Shown: positions 47,732 to 59,563, counted from the first letter of the stretch. The stretch: 64,000 nucleotides of DNA from Grimontia hollisae CIP 101886 (GCF_000176515.1 NZ_ADAQ01000006.1:39655-103654), one strand, 5' to 3'. The notes: generated from the letters alone by a model not told the origin. Translations and numbers: made by a program.

Positions 47732-48607
47732 ATGAATGACCGCCTTGCGATAGGCTACGGATTGGCTGCGGTGCTGCTTTGGTCAACCGTCGCGACGGCT
47801 TTTAAAATCACCCTGAGCTACATGACACCTATCCAGATGCTGGCTGCTGCGAGCGTGGTGTCAGCAATTTCCCTGGCCGCTGTCGCGGGTTTTCAGGGCA
47901 AACTGCACCTGCTGGCCTCCACTTTTGCCAAAAGGCCACTGTATTACCTGCTGCTCGGTCTGATTAACCCACTGGTTTATTATCTGGTGCTGTTTAAAGC
48001 CTATGACTTGCTCCCTGCCTCCCTTGCGCAACCACTCAATTACAGCTGGGCGATCACTCTGACACTGATGGCGGCACTGTTTCTGGGGCAGAAAATTCGT
48101 AAGCAGGACTGGGTTGCCGCGACACTGGGCTATGCTGGCGTGGTAGTGATTGCCACCAAAGGGAATATTCTCGGGTTGCAGTTTGACAGTCCTTTGGGCG
48201 TGGGTCTGGCATTGCTCTCCACGGTGTTGTGGGCAGGGTACTGGATTTTGAACGCAAGAAACCAAGCCGATCCGATCATCGGATTACTGCTTGGTTTTCT
48301 TCTCTCTTTACCATTTTCTGTCGGGCTTAGCCTTTGCACCAGCGAGTGGAGCGGTATTCCCTGGCAGGGCTGGGCGGCGGCGACTTATGTGGGCCTGTTT
48401 GAAATGGGCATCACCTTTGTGCTTTGGCTTAATGCCATGAAACTTGCCACGAACACCGCCAAAATCAGTAACCTGATCTTTCTTTCACCGTTTATTTCGC
48501 TGATCTTACTGTCACACATCATTGGCGAACAGATTCATCCTACGACCTTAATCGGTTTAGTCATGATTGTGGCAGGTTTAGTGGTTCAGCAGTGGAAAGG
48601 GAAATAA
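47732..48607 (+). CDS. EamA/DMT superfamily permease
   Basis: 291 residues from the ATG at 47732 (MNDRLAIGYGLAAVLLWSTV). Ten membrane helices in two EamA repeats; VLLWSTVATAFKI and LNYSWAITLTLMAALFLGQ are typical. Possible amino-acid or metabolite exporter; substrate unknown. Weak ribosome binding site (GGACT, 13 bases away). Convergent with the H-NS-like gene at a 6-base gap. Confidence 0.88.
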   Translation: MNDRLAIGYGLAAVLLWSTVATAFKITLSYMTPIQMLAAASVVSAISLAAVAGFQGKLHLLASTFAKRPLYYLLLGLINPLVYYLVLFKAYDLLPASLAQPLNYSWAITLTLMAALFLGQKIRKQDWVAATLGYAGVVVIATKGNILGLQFDSPLGVGLALLSTVLWAGYWILNARNQADPIIGLLLGFLLSLPFSVGLSLCTSEWSGIPWQGWAAATYVGLFEMGITFVLWLNAMKLATNTAKISNLIFLSPFISLILLSHIIGEQIHPTTLIGLVMIVAGLVVQQWKGK

Positions 48608-48613
48608 TACGGG

Positions 48614-48904
48614 TTAAACACAGCGCTGCGTAAGGTATTCGCGCAGCTCATCGACAGAAATCCCGTCGTTGGCCAACGCCTGCGCCAATTCACGAACGCG
48701 CTCACCACGGCGTTCTTCAATCACTTTATTAAATTGATGAACCAGCTCGCGAAGGCCACTGATGGGAACCTGCCGTGCAGCGCTTTTTACACGCTCTTCA
48801 CTCATGCCACTCAATTCAGTGAGCAACTTACCAAACATCATTTTTTCTGGCGATTCATCTAACATTTCCAGATAACGCGCCAATTCGATTGTCGACATCG
48901 ACAT
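48614..48904 (-). CDS. Short H-NS-like protein without a DNA-binding domain
   Basis: 96 residues. Residues about 50-90, including VIEERRGERVRELAQALAND and GISVDELREYL, resemble the H-NS/StpA oligomerisation region (VVNERREE ... YREMLIADGIDPNELL). The protein stops where H-NS would begin its linker and the TWTGQGRTP DNA-binding domain. Either a truncated H-NS modifier of the H-NST kind or an unrelated helical protein; the resemblance is moderate and by eye. A second ATG six bases in is an alternative start; the ribosome binding site is weak. Confidence 0.6.
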   Translation of the reverse strand: MSMSTIELARYLEMLDESPEKMMFGKLLTELSGMSEERVKSAARQVPISGLRELVHQFNKVIEERRGERVRELAQALANDGISVDELREYLTQRCV

Positions 48905-49042
48905 AATAGTTAACTGCCTGTGTATTTTTATTTATTTATTTACGAAGGCGTGTTTGGGTGCCCCGCAACCATGCGTACAGCCCAGACACGGGTTGATTTG
49001 AAAAATTCGCCCTTTAATTATACTTCCCAAGCCAAATAATCA

Positions 49043-49075
49043 ACAAAAAATACCCGTTAATGAGCAATTAACGGG
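49043..49075 (-). terminator. Terminator of the MFS gene
   Basis: CCCGTTAA/TTAACGGG stem (49053-49074), then TATTTTTTG on the minus strand, about 70 bases past the MFS stop. Confidence 0.8.
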
Positions 49076-49145
49076 CAAATAGTTGGAATAACGGTTGTCG
49101 AGACCGTCGCGCTATACGCGTCTAATAATGTATTTAGAAAACGGT

Positions 49146-50342
49146 TTACACTTCAGCGGTATGCCAGCGCTTCCCTTTGGACGACCAAAGCAGCAAAAGA
49201 CCCGGTGCAAGCAACAACATATGGAAAACCAACAGGTGTGGCTCGGACAGGCCTGCACGCTGGGTGAGGCTGACCAACACGCCGGAGCCACTCATCTGGA
49301 AAAGACCCAATAGTGCTGCGGCAGTGCCTGCACGCTGTCCAAACGGCTCCAGTGCTTTCCCGGCGGCCGAGCCCAAAACCCAGGCAAACCCAAATGAGGC
49401 GAAGAAAACCGGCACCATAAACGCCCAAGCCTGCTGGATACCGCTCAATCCCGCCATTAAAAGCCCTGCAAACACCAGCATCAACATACCGGCATTCAGG
49501 GTCTTGCGGCTGCCAATTTTATCCATCAACGTCGGGGTGGTCATAGATGCGGTGATATTCAGTGCCGCATTGACGCTGAACCACACAGTAAACTGCTCCA
49601 TGGTCAGCCCCAGGCCGTTAATAAGGCGTACCGGTGCCGACGTGACGTAAGCAAGAATGACAGACATCGCGAGCATGCACAGCAATGCGTGGTACACAAA
49701 TACCGGCTCTTTCAGCACCTGCCAATAACGGGACGGGCTCAGCAGTGGACCACTGCTGTCTGTGTCTGCCGGGCGAGTTTCACGGAACAGGGTTAAGACC
49801 AGCACCAGCGCCACCAGCGCGTACGCCATCATAAAGCTGAAGTTTGACCGCCAGCCAAACTGGGCGGTCAGCCACGCCCCAAGCAGCGGGGCCAATGCCG
49901 GAATAAAGCAGATAGCGCCATTCAGGTAGCTGATCATCTGGCCGCTTCGTTTACCGCCAAAGCTGTCACGCACGGCGGCAAAGGCACATACCGAGGTTGC
50001 ACAGGCTCCGGCACCTTGCATCAAACGGGCCACCAGCAATGCATCCAGAGAAGTGGCCAGCCAGGCAAACGCCGAGCTCAGGCAGTAAATCACAATACCG
50101 CCAATGGCGACCGGACGGCGGCCAAAGCGGTCTGCCAGCGGCCCTGCCAGTACCTGGCCAAGACCCAGGCTCACCAGAAACCAGGAAATGGTGTCCTGTA
50201 TACGGGTTGCTGACACATCAAATTCCGCCGCCATCGCAGGCATCGCCGGCAGATAAATATCAATCGCCAGCGGGCTAAACAGCACCAGCAGCACCATCAG
50301 TGCCACTAAACGACTGTCAGGTTTTAAAGAATGGGAAGACAT
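49146..50342 (-). CDS. Bcr/CflA family multidrug efflux MFS transporter
   Basis: 398 residues, 12 membrane helices. DHA1 motifs: LFSPLAIDIYLPAMPAMAAE at the N-terminus, GQVLAGPLADRFGRRPVAIG (motif A) and GACATSVCAFAAVRDSFGG. Likely drug or metabolite exporter. Divergent from a LysR gene with a 100-base gap that probably holds both promoters, which suggests the regulator controls it. Confidence 0.9.
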   Translation of the reverse strand: MSSHSLKPDSRLVALMVLLVLFSPLAIDIYLPAMPAMAAEFDVSATRIQDTISWFLVSLGLGQVLAGPLADRFGRRPVAIGGIVIYCLSSAFAWLATSLDALLVARLMQGAGACATSVCAFAAVRDSFGGKRSGQMISYLNGAICFIPALAPLLGAWLTAQFGWRSNFSFMMAYALVALVLVLTLFRETRPADTDSSGPLLSPSRYWQVLKEPVFVYHALLCMLAMSVILAYVTSAPVRLINGLGLTMEQFTVWFSVNAALNITASMTTPTLMDKIGSRKTLNAGMLMLVFAGLLMAGLSGIQQAWAFMVPVFFASFGFAWVLGSAAGKALEPFGQRAGTAAALLGLFQMSGSGVLVSLTQRAGLSEPHLLVFHMLLLAPGLLLLWSSKGKRWHTAEV

Positions 50343-50442
50343 ACCGATCTCCTCGTTATTTGCCGCGCAGTCTAGTGGGATTTTGATATGAATGAAAATG
50401 GTTTATAGTCAGGTCAGACATTCCTGAAAGGAATAATACAAA

Positions 50443-51411
50443 ATGAACCTCAGCCAATTACTCCGCTACGATCTCAGCCTGCTTATTTGCCTCCACGTCT
50501 TGCTGGAAGAGTGCAACGTCACCCGCACGGCACAGCGTCTGCACCTCAGCCAGTCTGCGGTCAGCAAAAACCTCGCCAAACTTCGCCATCAGTTTGGCGA
50601 CCCCCTGTTTAACCGATCTTCACGGGGGCTCCACCCAACCCCGAAAGCCCTGTCACTCAAACCCGGGTTGAAAAACCTGCTGAGCCATATCGAAGGGCTG
50701 ACGGTGTCAGACGATTTCAACCCCGCCACCAGCGACCGGCGCTTCCATTTCGCCTTGGTGGAAAGTGCCTATCCGCTGTTGCTTCCGCGTTTTTTAGGGG
50801 AAATCCTCGATGCAGCGCCTTCTATTACGCTGGATACCCAGGCCTGGAGCGGACAGACCTTTGATGCCCTTGCCCGCGGAGAGGTGGATTTCGGTATCAC
50901 AGGGAAAGATCTCAACCCGGCGGATGCCATGCTGACCCTGATGCCGCCGAAAGGCATCATCTATGAAGAGTTGTATCAGGATGAGCAGCGGGTAATTGTG
51001 CGCAAAGACCATCCGGTAATAAGGAAAAAGTGGGATCTGGACACCTACCTGTCTCAGCGCCATGTGCAGGTGCGCTGTGATGGCAGCGATCGCTGGCTGC
51101 TGGATTACAAGCTTGCTGAACGCGGCATAGAAAGGGACATTGCCATGTATGTGCCCGATTTCAACAGTGCTGCCAGCCTATGTACCCATACCGATTTGGT
51201 GTTCACGGCGCCATCTCACTTTGCGGCGGCGGTCGCAAAGCAGCTTAATTTGCAGGTATTGCCACTGCCAACACCGCTTCCCCCCATGGCCTATACCCTG
51301 TTCTGGCACCAGAGCCAGCAGAGCGATCCCGGTCACTGCTGGTTGAGGCAGCTCATTATTTCGCGCTGTCGCCATATGACAGAAATTGCAGCGGCTGGTG
51401 AAAACAGATAG
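50443..51411 (+). CDS. LysR family transcriptional regulator
   Basis: 322 residues. Winged helix about 8-65 (HVLLEECNVTRTAQRLHLSQ, SAVSKNLAKLRHQFGDPLF) and a PBP2-like effector domain. NodD/LinR-like subgroup by the LLICLHVLLEECNVTRTA N-terminus. Faces the MFS transporter, its probable target; pepP follows 45 bases later on the same strand but has its own ribosome binding site. Confidence 0.92.
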   Translation: MNLSQLLRYDLSLLICLHVLLEECNVTRTAQRLHLSQSAVSKNLAKLRHQFGDPLFNRSSRGLHPTPKALSLKPGLKNLLSHIEGLTVSDDFNPATSDRRFHFALVESAYPLLLPRFLGEILDAAPSITLDTQAWSGQTFDALARGEVDFGITGKDLNPADAMLTLMPPKGIIYEELYQDEQRVIVRKDHPVIRKKWDLDTYLSQRHVQVRCDGSDRWLLDYKLAERGIERDIAMYVPDFNSAASLCTHTDLVFTAPSHFAAAVAKQLNLQVLPLPTPLPPMAYTLFWHQSQQSDPGHCWLRQLIISRCRHMTEIAAAGENR

Positions 51412-51456
51412 CTTAACCATTTAATCACTACACACGATCACCAAGAAGGACCAAGA

Positions 51457-53244
51457 ATGCACGCCATTATTGCTGAGCGCGTCGAGGCATTGCGACGCTG
51501 GCTGGACGATCAGGCACTGGACGCGCTGATCATTCCTCATGAAGACGAGTTCCTTGGCGAATACGTTCCCAAGCACAATGAGCGTCTGCACTGGGCGACA
51601 GGGTTCACCGGTTCCGCGGGTGCAGCCGTGATCACCCGCAATAACGCCGCCGTATTTGTCGATGGGCGCTACACAGTACAGGTGCGCAAACAGGTTCCGG
51701 GCGACATTTTTGAATATCGCCACCTGATTGAAGAGCCTGCACTGAAATGGCTGCAGGATAACCTTCCAACAGGCAGCAAAGTCGCTGTAGACCCACGCCT
51801 TCACAGCGCCAACTGGCTGGCAACGGCAGAAAAACAGGTCGACGGTAAGTTAAGTCTGGTTTGCGTTGATGCCAACCCGGTAGACACAGCATGGCATGAC
51901 CGCCCGACACCACAGCTTACTACCGCAAGACTGATGGATACCGGTATTGTTGGCCAAGGCAGCGAAGAGAAACGCCGCAAGATTGGGGCAGCAATCACTC
52001 AAGCTGGTGCAGACGCGGCTTTTCTCAGCCAGCTTGACAGTATCTGCTGGCTGCTCAATATCCGTGGTGGCGATGTGTCGCGCCTGCCTGTACTGCTGGC
52101 AAGCGCCCTGATTGACGCGCAGGGCGACGTGACCCTCTTTATCGACTCAACGCGCCTGCCAGAAGGGTTTGCTGCGCACGTCGGTGAAGGCGTCACTGTA
52201 AAGGCTCCGGAGTCACTGGAATCTGCCCTTGCGGCGTTGTCGGGCCAGACAGTGATGGTTGACCCACAAACCAGCAATGCCTGGGCAAGCCAGGTACTGA
52301 GCCAAAACGGTGCGGTTATCGTGCATGCCGCCGATCCCTGCATGTTGCCCAAAGCGGCCAAAAACGCGGTGGAGATTGCAGGCATGAAAGCCTGCCATGT
52401 GCGGGATGGCGTGGCAGTCAGCCGCTTCCTGGCATGGCTGGATAAAGACGTAGCCGCCGGCAACCTGCCGAATGAAGCAGAACTCGCAGACAAGCTCTAC
52501 AGCTTCCGTGCACAGGACGAAACCCTGGTAGACCTCAGCTTCGATACTATCTCAGCAGCAGGTGGCAATGCAGCCATGTGCCACTACAACCACCAGAACC
52601 AGCCAGAGCCCGGCGAGCTTGCGCTGAACAATGTCTATCTGGTGGATTCTGGCGGCCAGTACCCGGACGGCACCACGGATATCACCCGTACCATCGCCAT
52701 CGGTGACTGCCCTGATGACATCAAACGCGCCTTCACTCTGGTGCTGAAAGGCCATATTTCGCTGGCAACCGCCCGTTTCCCGAAAGGCACGGCAGGCAGC
52801 CAGCTGGACGCACTGGCGCGCCAGCACCTTTGGGCACACGGCTTTGATTATGACCACGGCACAGGCCACGGTGTCGGCCACTTCCTGAGCGTACACGAAG
52901 GGCCACAGCGGATTTCCAAAGCACCGAATACCATTGCTTTACTGCCGGGCATGGTGCTGTCCAACGAGCCGGGTTACTACCGTGCCGAGGCATTTGGTAT
53001 CCGCATCGAAAACCTGGAACTGGTGGTAGAGGTGCCGACATCCGGCGATATGACAGTATTGGGCTTTGAATCCCTCACCCGCGCACCGATTGATCGCCGG
53101 CTGGTCGATGTCTCGCTCCTGACTGACAGCGAAATCGCCTGGTGGAACGACTACCACCAGAAGGTGTGGCAGGATGTCAGCCCATCGCTTGAAGGGGAAG
53201 ACTTAGCATGGCTTGAGCAGGCAACCGTGCCACTTTCACGCTAA
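51457..53244 (+). CDS. Aminopeptidase P (M24B, Xaa-Pro)
   Basis: 595 residues, the long eukaryote-like three-domain form rather than the 440-residue E. coli PepP. Creatinase N-terminal and middle domains (1-310), then the M24 pita-bread domain with metal ligands in VDSGGQYPDGTTDITRTI (two Asp), GTGHGVGHFLSVHEGP (His), LSNEPGYYRAEAFGIRIENL (two Glu). Removes N-terminal residues before proline. AAGGA ribosome binding site. Confidence 0.94.
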   Translation: MHAIIAERVEALRRWLDDQALDALIIPHEDEFLGEYVPKHNERLHWATGFTGSAGAAVITRNNAAVFVDGRYTVQVRKQVPGDIFEYRHLIEEPALKWLQDNLPTGSKVAVDPRLHSANWLATAEKQVDGKLSLVCVDANPVDTAWHDRPTPQLTTARLMDTGIVGQGSEEKRRKIGAAITQAGADAAFLSQLDSICWLLNIRGGDVSRLPVLLASALIDAQGDVTLFIDSTRLPEGFAAHVGEGVTVKAPESLESALAALSGQTVMVDPQTSNAWASQVLSQNGAVIVHAADPCMLPKAAKNAVEIAGMKACHVRDGVAVSRFLAWLDKDVAAGNLPNEAELADKLYSFRAQDETLVDLSFDTISAAGGNAAMCHYNHQNQPEPGELALNNVYLVDSGGQYPDGTTDITRTIAIGDCPDDIKRAFTLVLKGHISLATARFPKGTAGSQLDALARQHLWAHGFDYDHGTGHGVGHFLSVHEGPQRISKAPNTIALLPGMVLSNEPGYYRAEAFGIRIENLELVVEVPTSGDMTVLGFESLTRAPIDRRLVDVSLLTDSEIAWWNDYHQKVWQDVSPSLEGEDLAWLEQATVPLSR

Positions 53245-53261
53245 CCAGACAGGAAAATCAC

Positions 53262-53290
53262 AAGAGCGCCAACCGGCGCTCTTTGTTTAT
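53262..53290. terminator. Shared terminator of pepP-like gene and thiH
   Basis: AAGAGCGCC/GGCGCTCTT stem, loop AACC, followed by TGTTTAT on plus; the convergent thi operon likely uses it too. Confidence 0.8.
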
Positions 53291-53303
53291 CCAGCCACTT
53301 TCT

Positions 53304-54431
53304 TCACCCCGAAAATCCCTTTTCCCAGTCTTTCCATACGACTTCAAACCCGGCAGATTTGACTGCATGAGCCACCTCTGACGCACTGCGCTCATCCGAT
53401 ACAGCAAACTGCTCCAATTCCGGCACATCATCCGCGTAGCCGCCCGGCTGGGTTTTCGAGGCGGCCGACATCGAGGTGATCCCAAGCGGCAGCACCTTGT
53501 CCCGAAACGCTGGTGATTCACGGGTAGACAGAGACAACTCAACGTCTGGATTCAGCAGCCTGTAAGCACAAATAAGCTGCACCAACTGCCTGTCGGTCAT
53601 CACAGACTTTGGCTGTATGTTGTTGAGCGAAGCGCCGCCCTCGCAAGGACGAAGCCTGGGAAACGAAATGGAATAGCGGCTGCGCCAGTAAGTGCGCTCT
53701 AAATACCCGAGATGACTGGCGACAAAAAAACAGTCTATGCGCCAGTCATCAAGGCCAATCAGCGCCCCAATGCCAATTTTGTCGATGCCTGCCTGTGCCA
53801 GTCTGTCCGGCGTATCAAGCCGATAAGCAAAGTCAGTCTTGTTGCCGCGCAGGTGGTGCTCAGCGTAAGTCGAACGGTTGTAGGTTTCCTGATACACCAT
53901 TACCGCATCCAGCCCCAGCCCTTTGAGTTCCAAGTATTCCTCTTGCTGCAACGGCTGTACTTCCATCGCCAGGTAGCTGAAGTGCTGCTTGATCGCGGGC
54001 AACGCCTGCCGGAAATAATCCATGCCCACTTTGGTCTGGTGCTCGCCTGTCACCAGCAGAATACTGTCAAAGTTCATGGTCTTAATGGCCAGGCATTCAC
54101 GCTCAATATCCTTGAGGGACAATGTGCGGCGTTTGATGCGGTTTTCCATTGAAAAGCCACAGTAAGTACAGGCATTGGCACAAAGATTCGACAGGTAGAG
54201 CGGTACATAAAAGTTCACCGTGTAACCAAAGCGGCGGCGGGTCAGCACTGCCGCCTGCTGCGCCATGGTTTCAAGGAAGGGCTCTGCTGCCGGAGAGATC
54301 AACGCCTTGAAGTCCTCCAAATCCCGTTTCGGTTTCGCCAGCGCTTTTCTGACATCCGCCGCTGTCTTGGTGTAAATTGACAGGCGGATATCACCCCAGT
54401 TCATTGATGCCCATTGGTGGGAAAATGTCAT
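53304..54431 (-). CDS. thiH: 2-iminoacetate synthase ThiH
   Basis: 375 residues. Radical-SAM enzyme cutting tyrosine to dehydroglycine for the thiazole ring. The CxxxCxxC cluster site is CANACTYCGFSMENRIKRR; SFPRLRPCEGG and SLSTRESPAFRDKVLPLGIT match E. coli ThiH. Last gene of thiCEFSGH, 12 bases after thiG. Confidence 0.96.
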   Translation of the reverse strand: MTFSHQWASMNWGDIRLSIYTKTAADVRKALAKPKRDLEDFKALISPAAEPFLETMAQQAAVLTRRRFGYTVNFYVPLYLSNLCANACTYCGFSMENRIKRRTLSLKDIERECLAIKTMNFDSILLVTGEHQTKVGMDYFRQALPAIKQHFSYLAMEVQPLQQEEYLELKGLGLDAVMVYQETYNRSTYAEHHLRGNKTDFAYRLDTPDRLAQAGIDKIGIGALIGLDDWRIDCFFVASHLGYLERTYWRSRYSISFPRLRPCEGGASLNNIQPKSVMTDRQLVQLICAYRLLNPDVELSLSTRESPAFRDKVLPLGITSMSAASKTQPGGYADDVPELEQFAVSDERSASEVAHAVKSAGFEVVWKDWEKGFSG

Positions 54432-54443
54432 CGCAGCCCCCTC

Positions 54444-55214
54444 TCAGCCAAGATCATCAAGAAACGCGGTTAACGGGCTGGATGCGACGGCATGCTGCAC
54501 TTTCCCGGCAAGTCCCGCTTCATAGGCCATTCGGCCTGACTCAACCGCCAGCCTGAACGCCCGCGCCATCGCAACCGGATCTGCAGCGGCAGCAATGGCG
54601 GTATTGACCAGCACCGCATCAGCCCCTTTTTCCATCGCTTCCGCGGCGTGAGAAGGTGCGCCTATACCGGCATCCACTATCACCGGCACTCTGGCCTGAT
54701 CGATGATGATGTCGAGAAAATCCCGTGAAGCCAGCCCCTTGTTGCTGCCAATCGGCGCGCCTAATGGCATCACAGCCGCACAACCCACTTCTTCAAGGTG
54801 CTTACACAGCACAGGATCGGCATGGCAATACGGCAGGACGATAAACCCTTCCCTCACCAATTGCTCAGCCGCTTTAAGAGTTTCAATCGGATCCGGCATC
54901 AGATATTTGGGGTCAGGATGAATTTCCAGTTTGAGCCAGTTTGTTCCCAGCGCTTCCCGCGCCAGGCGGGCAGCAAACACCGCTTCTTTGGCGGTTTTGG
55001 CACCAGATGTATTTGGCAATAAGTTGATACCGGAAGCAATGAGCGGCGCAAGGATATCATCCTCACGGTTTTGGATATCTACCCGCTTGAGCGCCATGGT
55101 AACGAGCTCTGAGCCACTTGCCGCGATGCTTTGTGCCATGACTGCTGTACCGGAGAATTTTCCGGTCCCGGTAAACAGGCGGGAGGAAAAGGCCTTATCT
55201 GCAATCTTTAACAT
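54444..55214 (-). CDS. thiG: Thiazole synthase ThiG
   Basis: 256 residues from the ATG at 55214 ([20 protein letters not shown]). TIM barrel; substrate Lys in [10 protein letters not shown], phosphate loop [20 protein letters not shown]. Builds thiazole phosphate from DXP, dehydroglycine and ThiS-thiocarboxylate. Starts 2 bases after thiS. Confidence 0.96.
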   Translation of the reverse strand: MLKIADKAFSSRLFTGTGKFSGTAVMAQSIAASGSELVTMALKRVDIQNREDDILAPLIASGINLLPNTSGAKTAKEAVFAARLAREALGTNWLKLEIHPDPKYLMPDPIETLKAAEQLVREGFIVLPYCHADPVLCKHLEEVGCAAVMPLGAPIGSNKGLASRDFLDIIIDQARVPVIVDAGIGAPSHAAEAMEKGADAVLVNTAIAAAADPVAMARAFRLAVESGRMAYEAGLAGKVQHAVASSPLTAFLDDLG

Positions 55215-55216
55215 GG

Positions 55217-55417
55217 TTACCCTCCGGCAATAGCCTGAAACAGCGCTATCTGAATACCCTCTGTCAGTGGCGTTTGCTGCCACTGGCTACGGGGAACAAT
55301 GTTGCCAGCAACTGACATCGCCAGTGACTGCTCAGGGAGTGAAAGTTCATGAACCAGTGCCAACAGGTTATCGGCGGCCACAGGGGTATACGACTGATCA
55401 TTAAGCCAAATCTGCAT
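55217..55417 (-). CDS. thiS: Sulfur carrier protein ThiS
   Basis: 66 residues, ubiquitin-like, ending QAIAGG with the C-terminal Gly-Gly adenylated by ThiF. Overlaps thiF by 17 bases. Confidence 0.95.
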   Translation of the reverse strand: MQIWLNDQSYTPVAADNLLALVHELSLPEQSLAMSVAGNIVPRSQWQQTPLTEGIQIALFQAIAGG

Positions 55418-56216
55418 TGGCTGCCTCCTTGGTTTCCGTCTTTCCGGGATGACAAACCGGACACCGGGTATCTTTTGGGATCGACATCGAGCGCAGCGTC
55501 AGGGACTTGCCATCAAAGTGAGTAAATTGTGAGCGTAACGTGGATTCACCGAGTAACTGTTTCAGTGCTTCCAGAGCCTGGAGGTTGCCGATGACTCCCA
55601 CAACAGGCCCAGCGACGCCCGCACTCTGACAGTTGCGGATGTCAGGGTCGTCATTTGATGGAAACAGGCAGTGATAGCAAGGTGTTCCCGGTTGGGAGAA
55701 ATCGAACACCATCAGTTGTCCCTCCCAACCGATGGCTGCCCCGGCGATAAGCGGCTTACCCGCAATGACGCAGGCGGCGTTTACCGCCTGCCGTGTTGCC
55801 ATGTTATCGCTGCAATCCAGCACCAGATCAGCAAGAGACACTTCCAGAGACAGCGCCGTATCACTGAGGCGACGGGTAACGGCCCGGCACTGGATACTTC
55901 CATTCAGTGCCCTGAGCTGGGATGCAAGCGCCTTGGCTTTGTGGCTCCCCAGATCCGTTTCTCGGTAGGCCACCTGCCGCGGCAGGTTAGAACGCTCCAC
56001 ACAATCATTGTCAGCCAACACCAGTTGCCCCAACCCGGCACCCGCCAGATAGAGACCGGCAGCTGTACCAAGCCCCCCACAGCCAACGATAAGCACTGTT
56101 GCCTTAGAAAGGCGAAGCTGCTTTGTTTCGTCCCATTCAGGCAGCATAAGCTGGCGACTATAGCGGTCAAACTCACTGTCTGACAGGTTAGCTTTCATGG
56201 AAGACGATCCGCTCAT
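55401..56216 (-). CDS. thiF: ThiS adenylyltransferase ThiF
   Basis: 271 residues from the ATG at 56216, preceded by AGGAGG six bases away; the internal ATG at 56198 is weaker. E1-like fold: VGCGGLGTAAGLYLAGAG nucleotide loop, DNDCVERSNLPRQ, zinc cysteines in CYHC and CPVCHP. The active-site sulfur Cys region is near CQSAGV. Overlaps thiE by 29 bases. Confidence 0.95.
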   Translation of the reverse strand: MSGSSSMKANLSDSEFDRYSRQLMLPEWDETKQLRLSKATVLIVGCGGLGTAAGLYLAGAGLGQLVLADNDCVERSNLPRQVAYRETDLGSHKAKALASQLRALNGSIQCRAVTRRLSDTALSLEVSLADLVLDCSDNMATRQAVNAACVIAGKPLIAGAAIGWEGQLMVFDFSQPGTPCYHCLFPSNDDPDIRNCQSAGVAGPVVGVIGNLQALEALKQLLGESTLRSQFTHFDGKSLTLRSMSIPKDTRCPVCHPGKTETKEAANADLA

Positions 56217-56859
56217 CTCTAGCCTCCTCTGTCAGTAGCTCTGAAAATGCCTGGAGCGTAGCCGCCAAGTCACAGGACTGGGTGACCGCCCGCACAACGG
56301 CAATCGCATCCACGCCGGTTTGCCAAACTTCTGGGGCTGTCGCGAGATCGATACCGCCAATCGCCACCGTCGGTATTTTTCCGGCGACCGTTGCCAAGTG
56401 CTTGGACAACTGCGCCACGCCCTGCGGCGGTGTTGGCATTTGTTTGGTGGGGGTTGGGAAGATATGACCGATCGCGAGATAGCTGGGCGCTAGCGACAAG
56501 GCCAACTCCAGCTCTTGCGCCGTCCGGGTGGACACACCAAGACGGATCCCGGCCCGGGCAATGGCATCCAGATCAGCCGTTTTTAGATCATCCTGCCCCA
56601 GATGGAGACCATACGCGCCAGCCTCTAACGCCTTTTCCCAATGATCATTGATAAACACTTGAGCCTGACAAAGGCGGCCGAAAGTCACGGCCTCGTTGAT
56701 CATGGCATCAAGATCGGGGTGGTTGGGGTCTTTCACCCGAAGCTGAACTGTACGAACACCCAGCGCTAACAAGCGCTTGAGTAAGTCAATATCGTCGACC
56801 ACAGGATAAAGGGGACCAAATTGTCCATCCAAGCGGGGAAAGGAATAAACAGGAGTCAT
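56188..56859 (-). CDS. thiE: Thiamine phosphate synthase ThiE
   Basis: 223 residues. TIM barrel with RTVQLRVKDP, VFINDHWEKALEAGAYGLHL, LGQDDLKTAD and a phosphate loop TVAIGGIDLATAPE. Joins pyrimidine and thiazole moieties. 9 bases after thiC. Confidence 0.95.
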   Translation of the reverse strand: MTPVYSFPRLDGQFGPLYPVVDDIDLLKRLLALGVRTVQLRVKDPNHPDLDAMINEAVTFGRLCQAQVFINDHWEKALEAGAYGLHLGQDDLKTADLDAIARAGIRLGVSTRTAQELELALSLAPSYLAIGHIFPTPTKQMPTPPQGVAQLSKHLATVAGKIPTVAIGGIDLATAPEVWQTGVDAIAVVRAVTQSCDLAATLQAFSELLTEEARDERIVFHES

Positions 56860-56868
56860 ACCGCACCC

Positions 56869-58863
<1,995 letters not shown>

Positions 58864-58889
58864 TTAACAACGAACTCGCACATATTTTC

Positions 58890-58970
58890 TCTTGTTCCCT
58901 TCGCAGGTATTAGCCTGATCAGGTTCAACGGATCCCGCTTACGCGGTCTCAGCCAAATGGCACTCCGACA
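58890..58970 (-). promoter_or_regulatory. TPP riboswitch (THI element) of thiC
   Basis: The minus strand shows the aptamer: GTCGGAGTGCC, GGCTGAGACCGCG, GGGATCCGTTGAACCTGATC, AGGCTAATACCTGCGAAGGG and AACAAGA. TPP binding should lower thiCEFSGH expression. About 108 bases separate it from the ATG; no hairpin with a T run is seen there, so translational control is likely. A reading frame starting at 58883 overlaps thiC and is probably incidental. Confidence 0.95.
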
Positions 58971-59027
58971 AGTTACAGCGAACGAGTATAAAAAATGCGC
59001 ATCAGATATACAATGCCACCAATGAGA

Positions 59028-59411
59028 TTAAGCGCGCATTAAGAGTTGAAAGCCAGCCCAAGCAGCAGCAATACAAACCACAACGTTCAGGACAATATTA
59101 AGCCCCATTTTTAGCCATTCGCCCTGCTGAAGGAGAAGGACGTTATCCATAGAAAAGGTTGAGAAGGTGGTTAATGCCCCCAGAAAGCCGAAGCCAATCA
59201 GGTGACGCCAAGGACCTGAGGCGAATGCTTCCTGTTCCAATGCTGCGACTAATAGACCCATAATGAAGGATCCCACTACATTGACCGTCAACGTGCCATA
59301 AGGGAAACCTCGCCCTAACAGGACAATACTGAGCTCAGAGATCAGGTATCGCGAGCAGGCCCCTAAAGCTCCGCCTAGCGCAATGTAGAAAAGCAAAATA
59401 GCGTGATTCAA
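59028..59411 (-). CDS. crcB: Fluoride ion channel CrcB/Fluc
   Basis: 127 residues, four membrane helices. Conserved GGALGACSRYLISEL, TLTVNVVGSFIMGLL (with the pore Asn) and GFLGALTTFSTFSMD. Exports fluoride as a dual-topology dimer. I saw no fluoride riboswitch upstream. Confidence 0.94.
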   Translation of the reverse strand: MNHAILLFYIALGGALGACSRYLISELSIVLLGRGFPYGTLTVNVVGSFIMGLLVAALEQEAFASGPWRHLIGFGFLGALTTFSTFSMDNVLLLQQGEWLKMGLNIVLNVVVCIAAAWAGFQLLMRA

Positions 59412-59528
59412 GATATTTAAACCGTATCAGCGAGAAAGTCAGACTGACATCATACGTGTTATAGGTTTTATACGCTAAAGCGACAGCAGGTATATCAACA
59501 ATATGTTGAAAAGAGGAGAATTAATATC

Positions 59529-59556
59529 AAAAAAGCCCCAGCATTTCTGCTGAGGC
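59529..59556 (-). terminator. Terminator after tRNA-Trp
   Basis: On the minus strand GCCTCAGCA/TGCTGGGGC with one G-U pair and loop GAAA, followed by TTTTTTG. Confidence 0.85.
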
Positions 59557-59563
59557 TCGAAGA

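Noticed and set aside
59412..59528. Fluoride riboswitch upstream of crcB
   Set aside because: The conserved GGCGATGG...GCTCTGGG-type elements are not visible.
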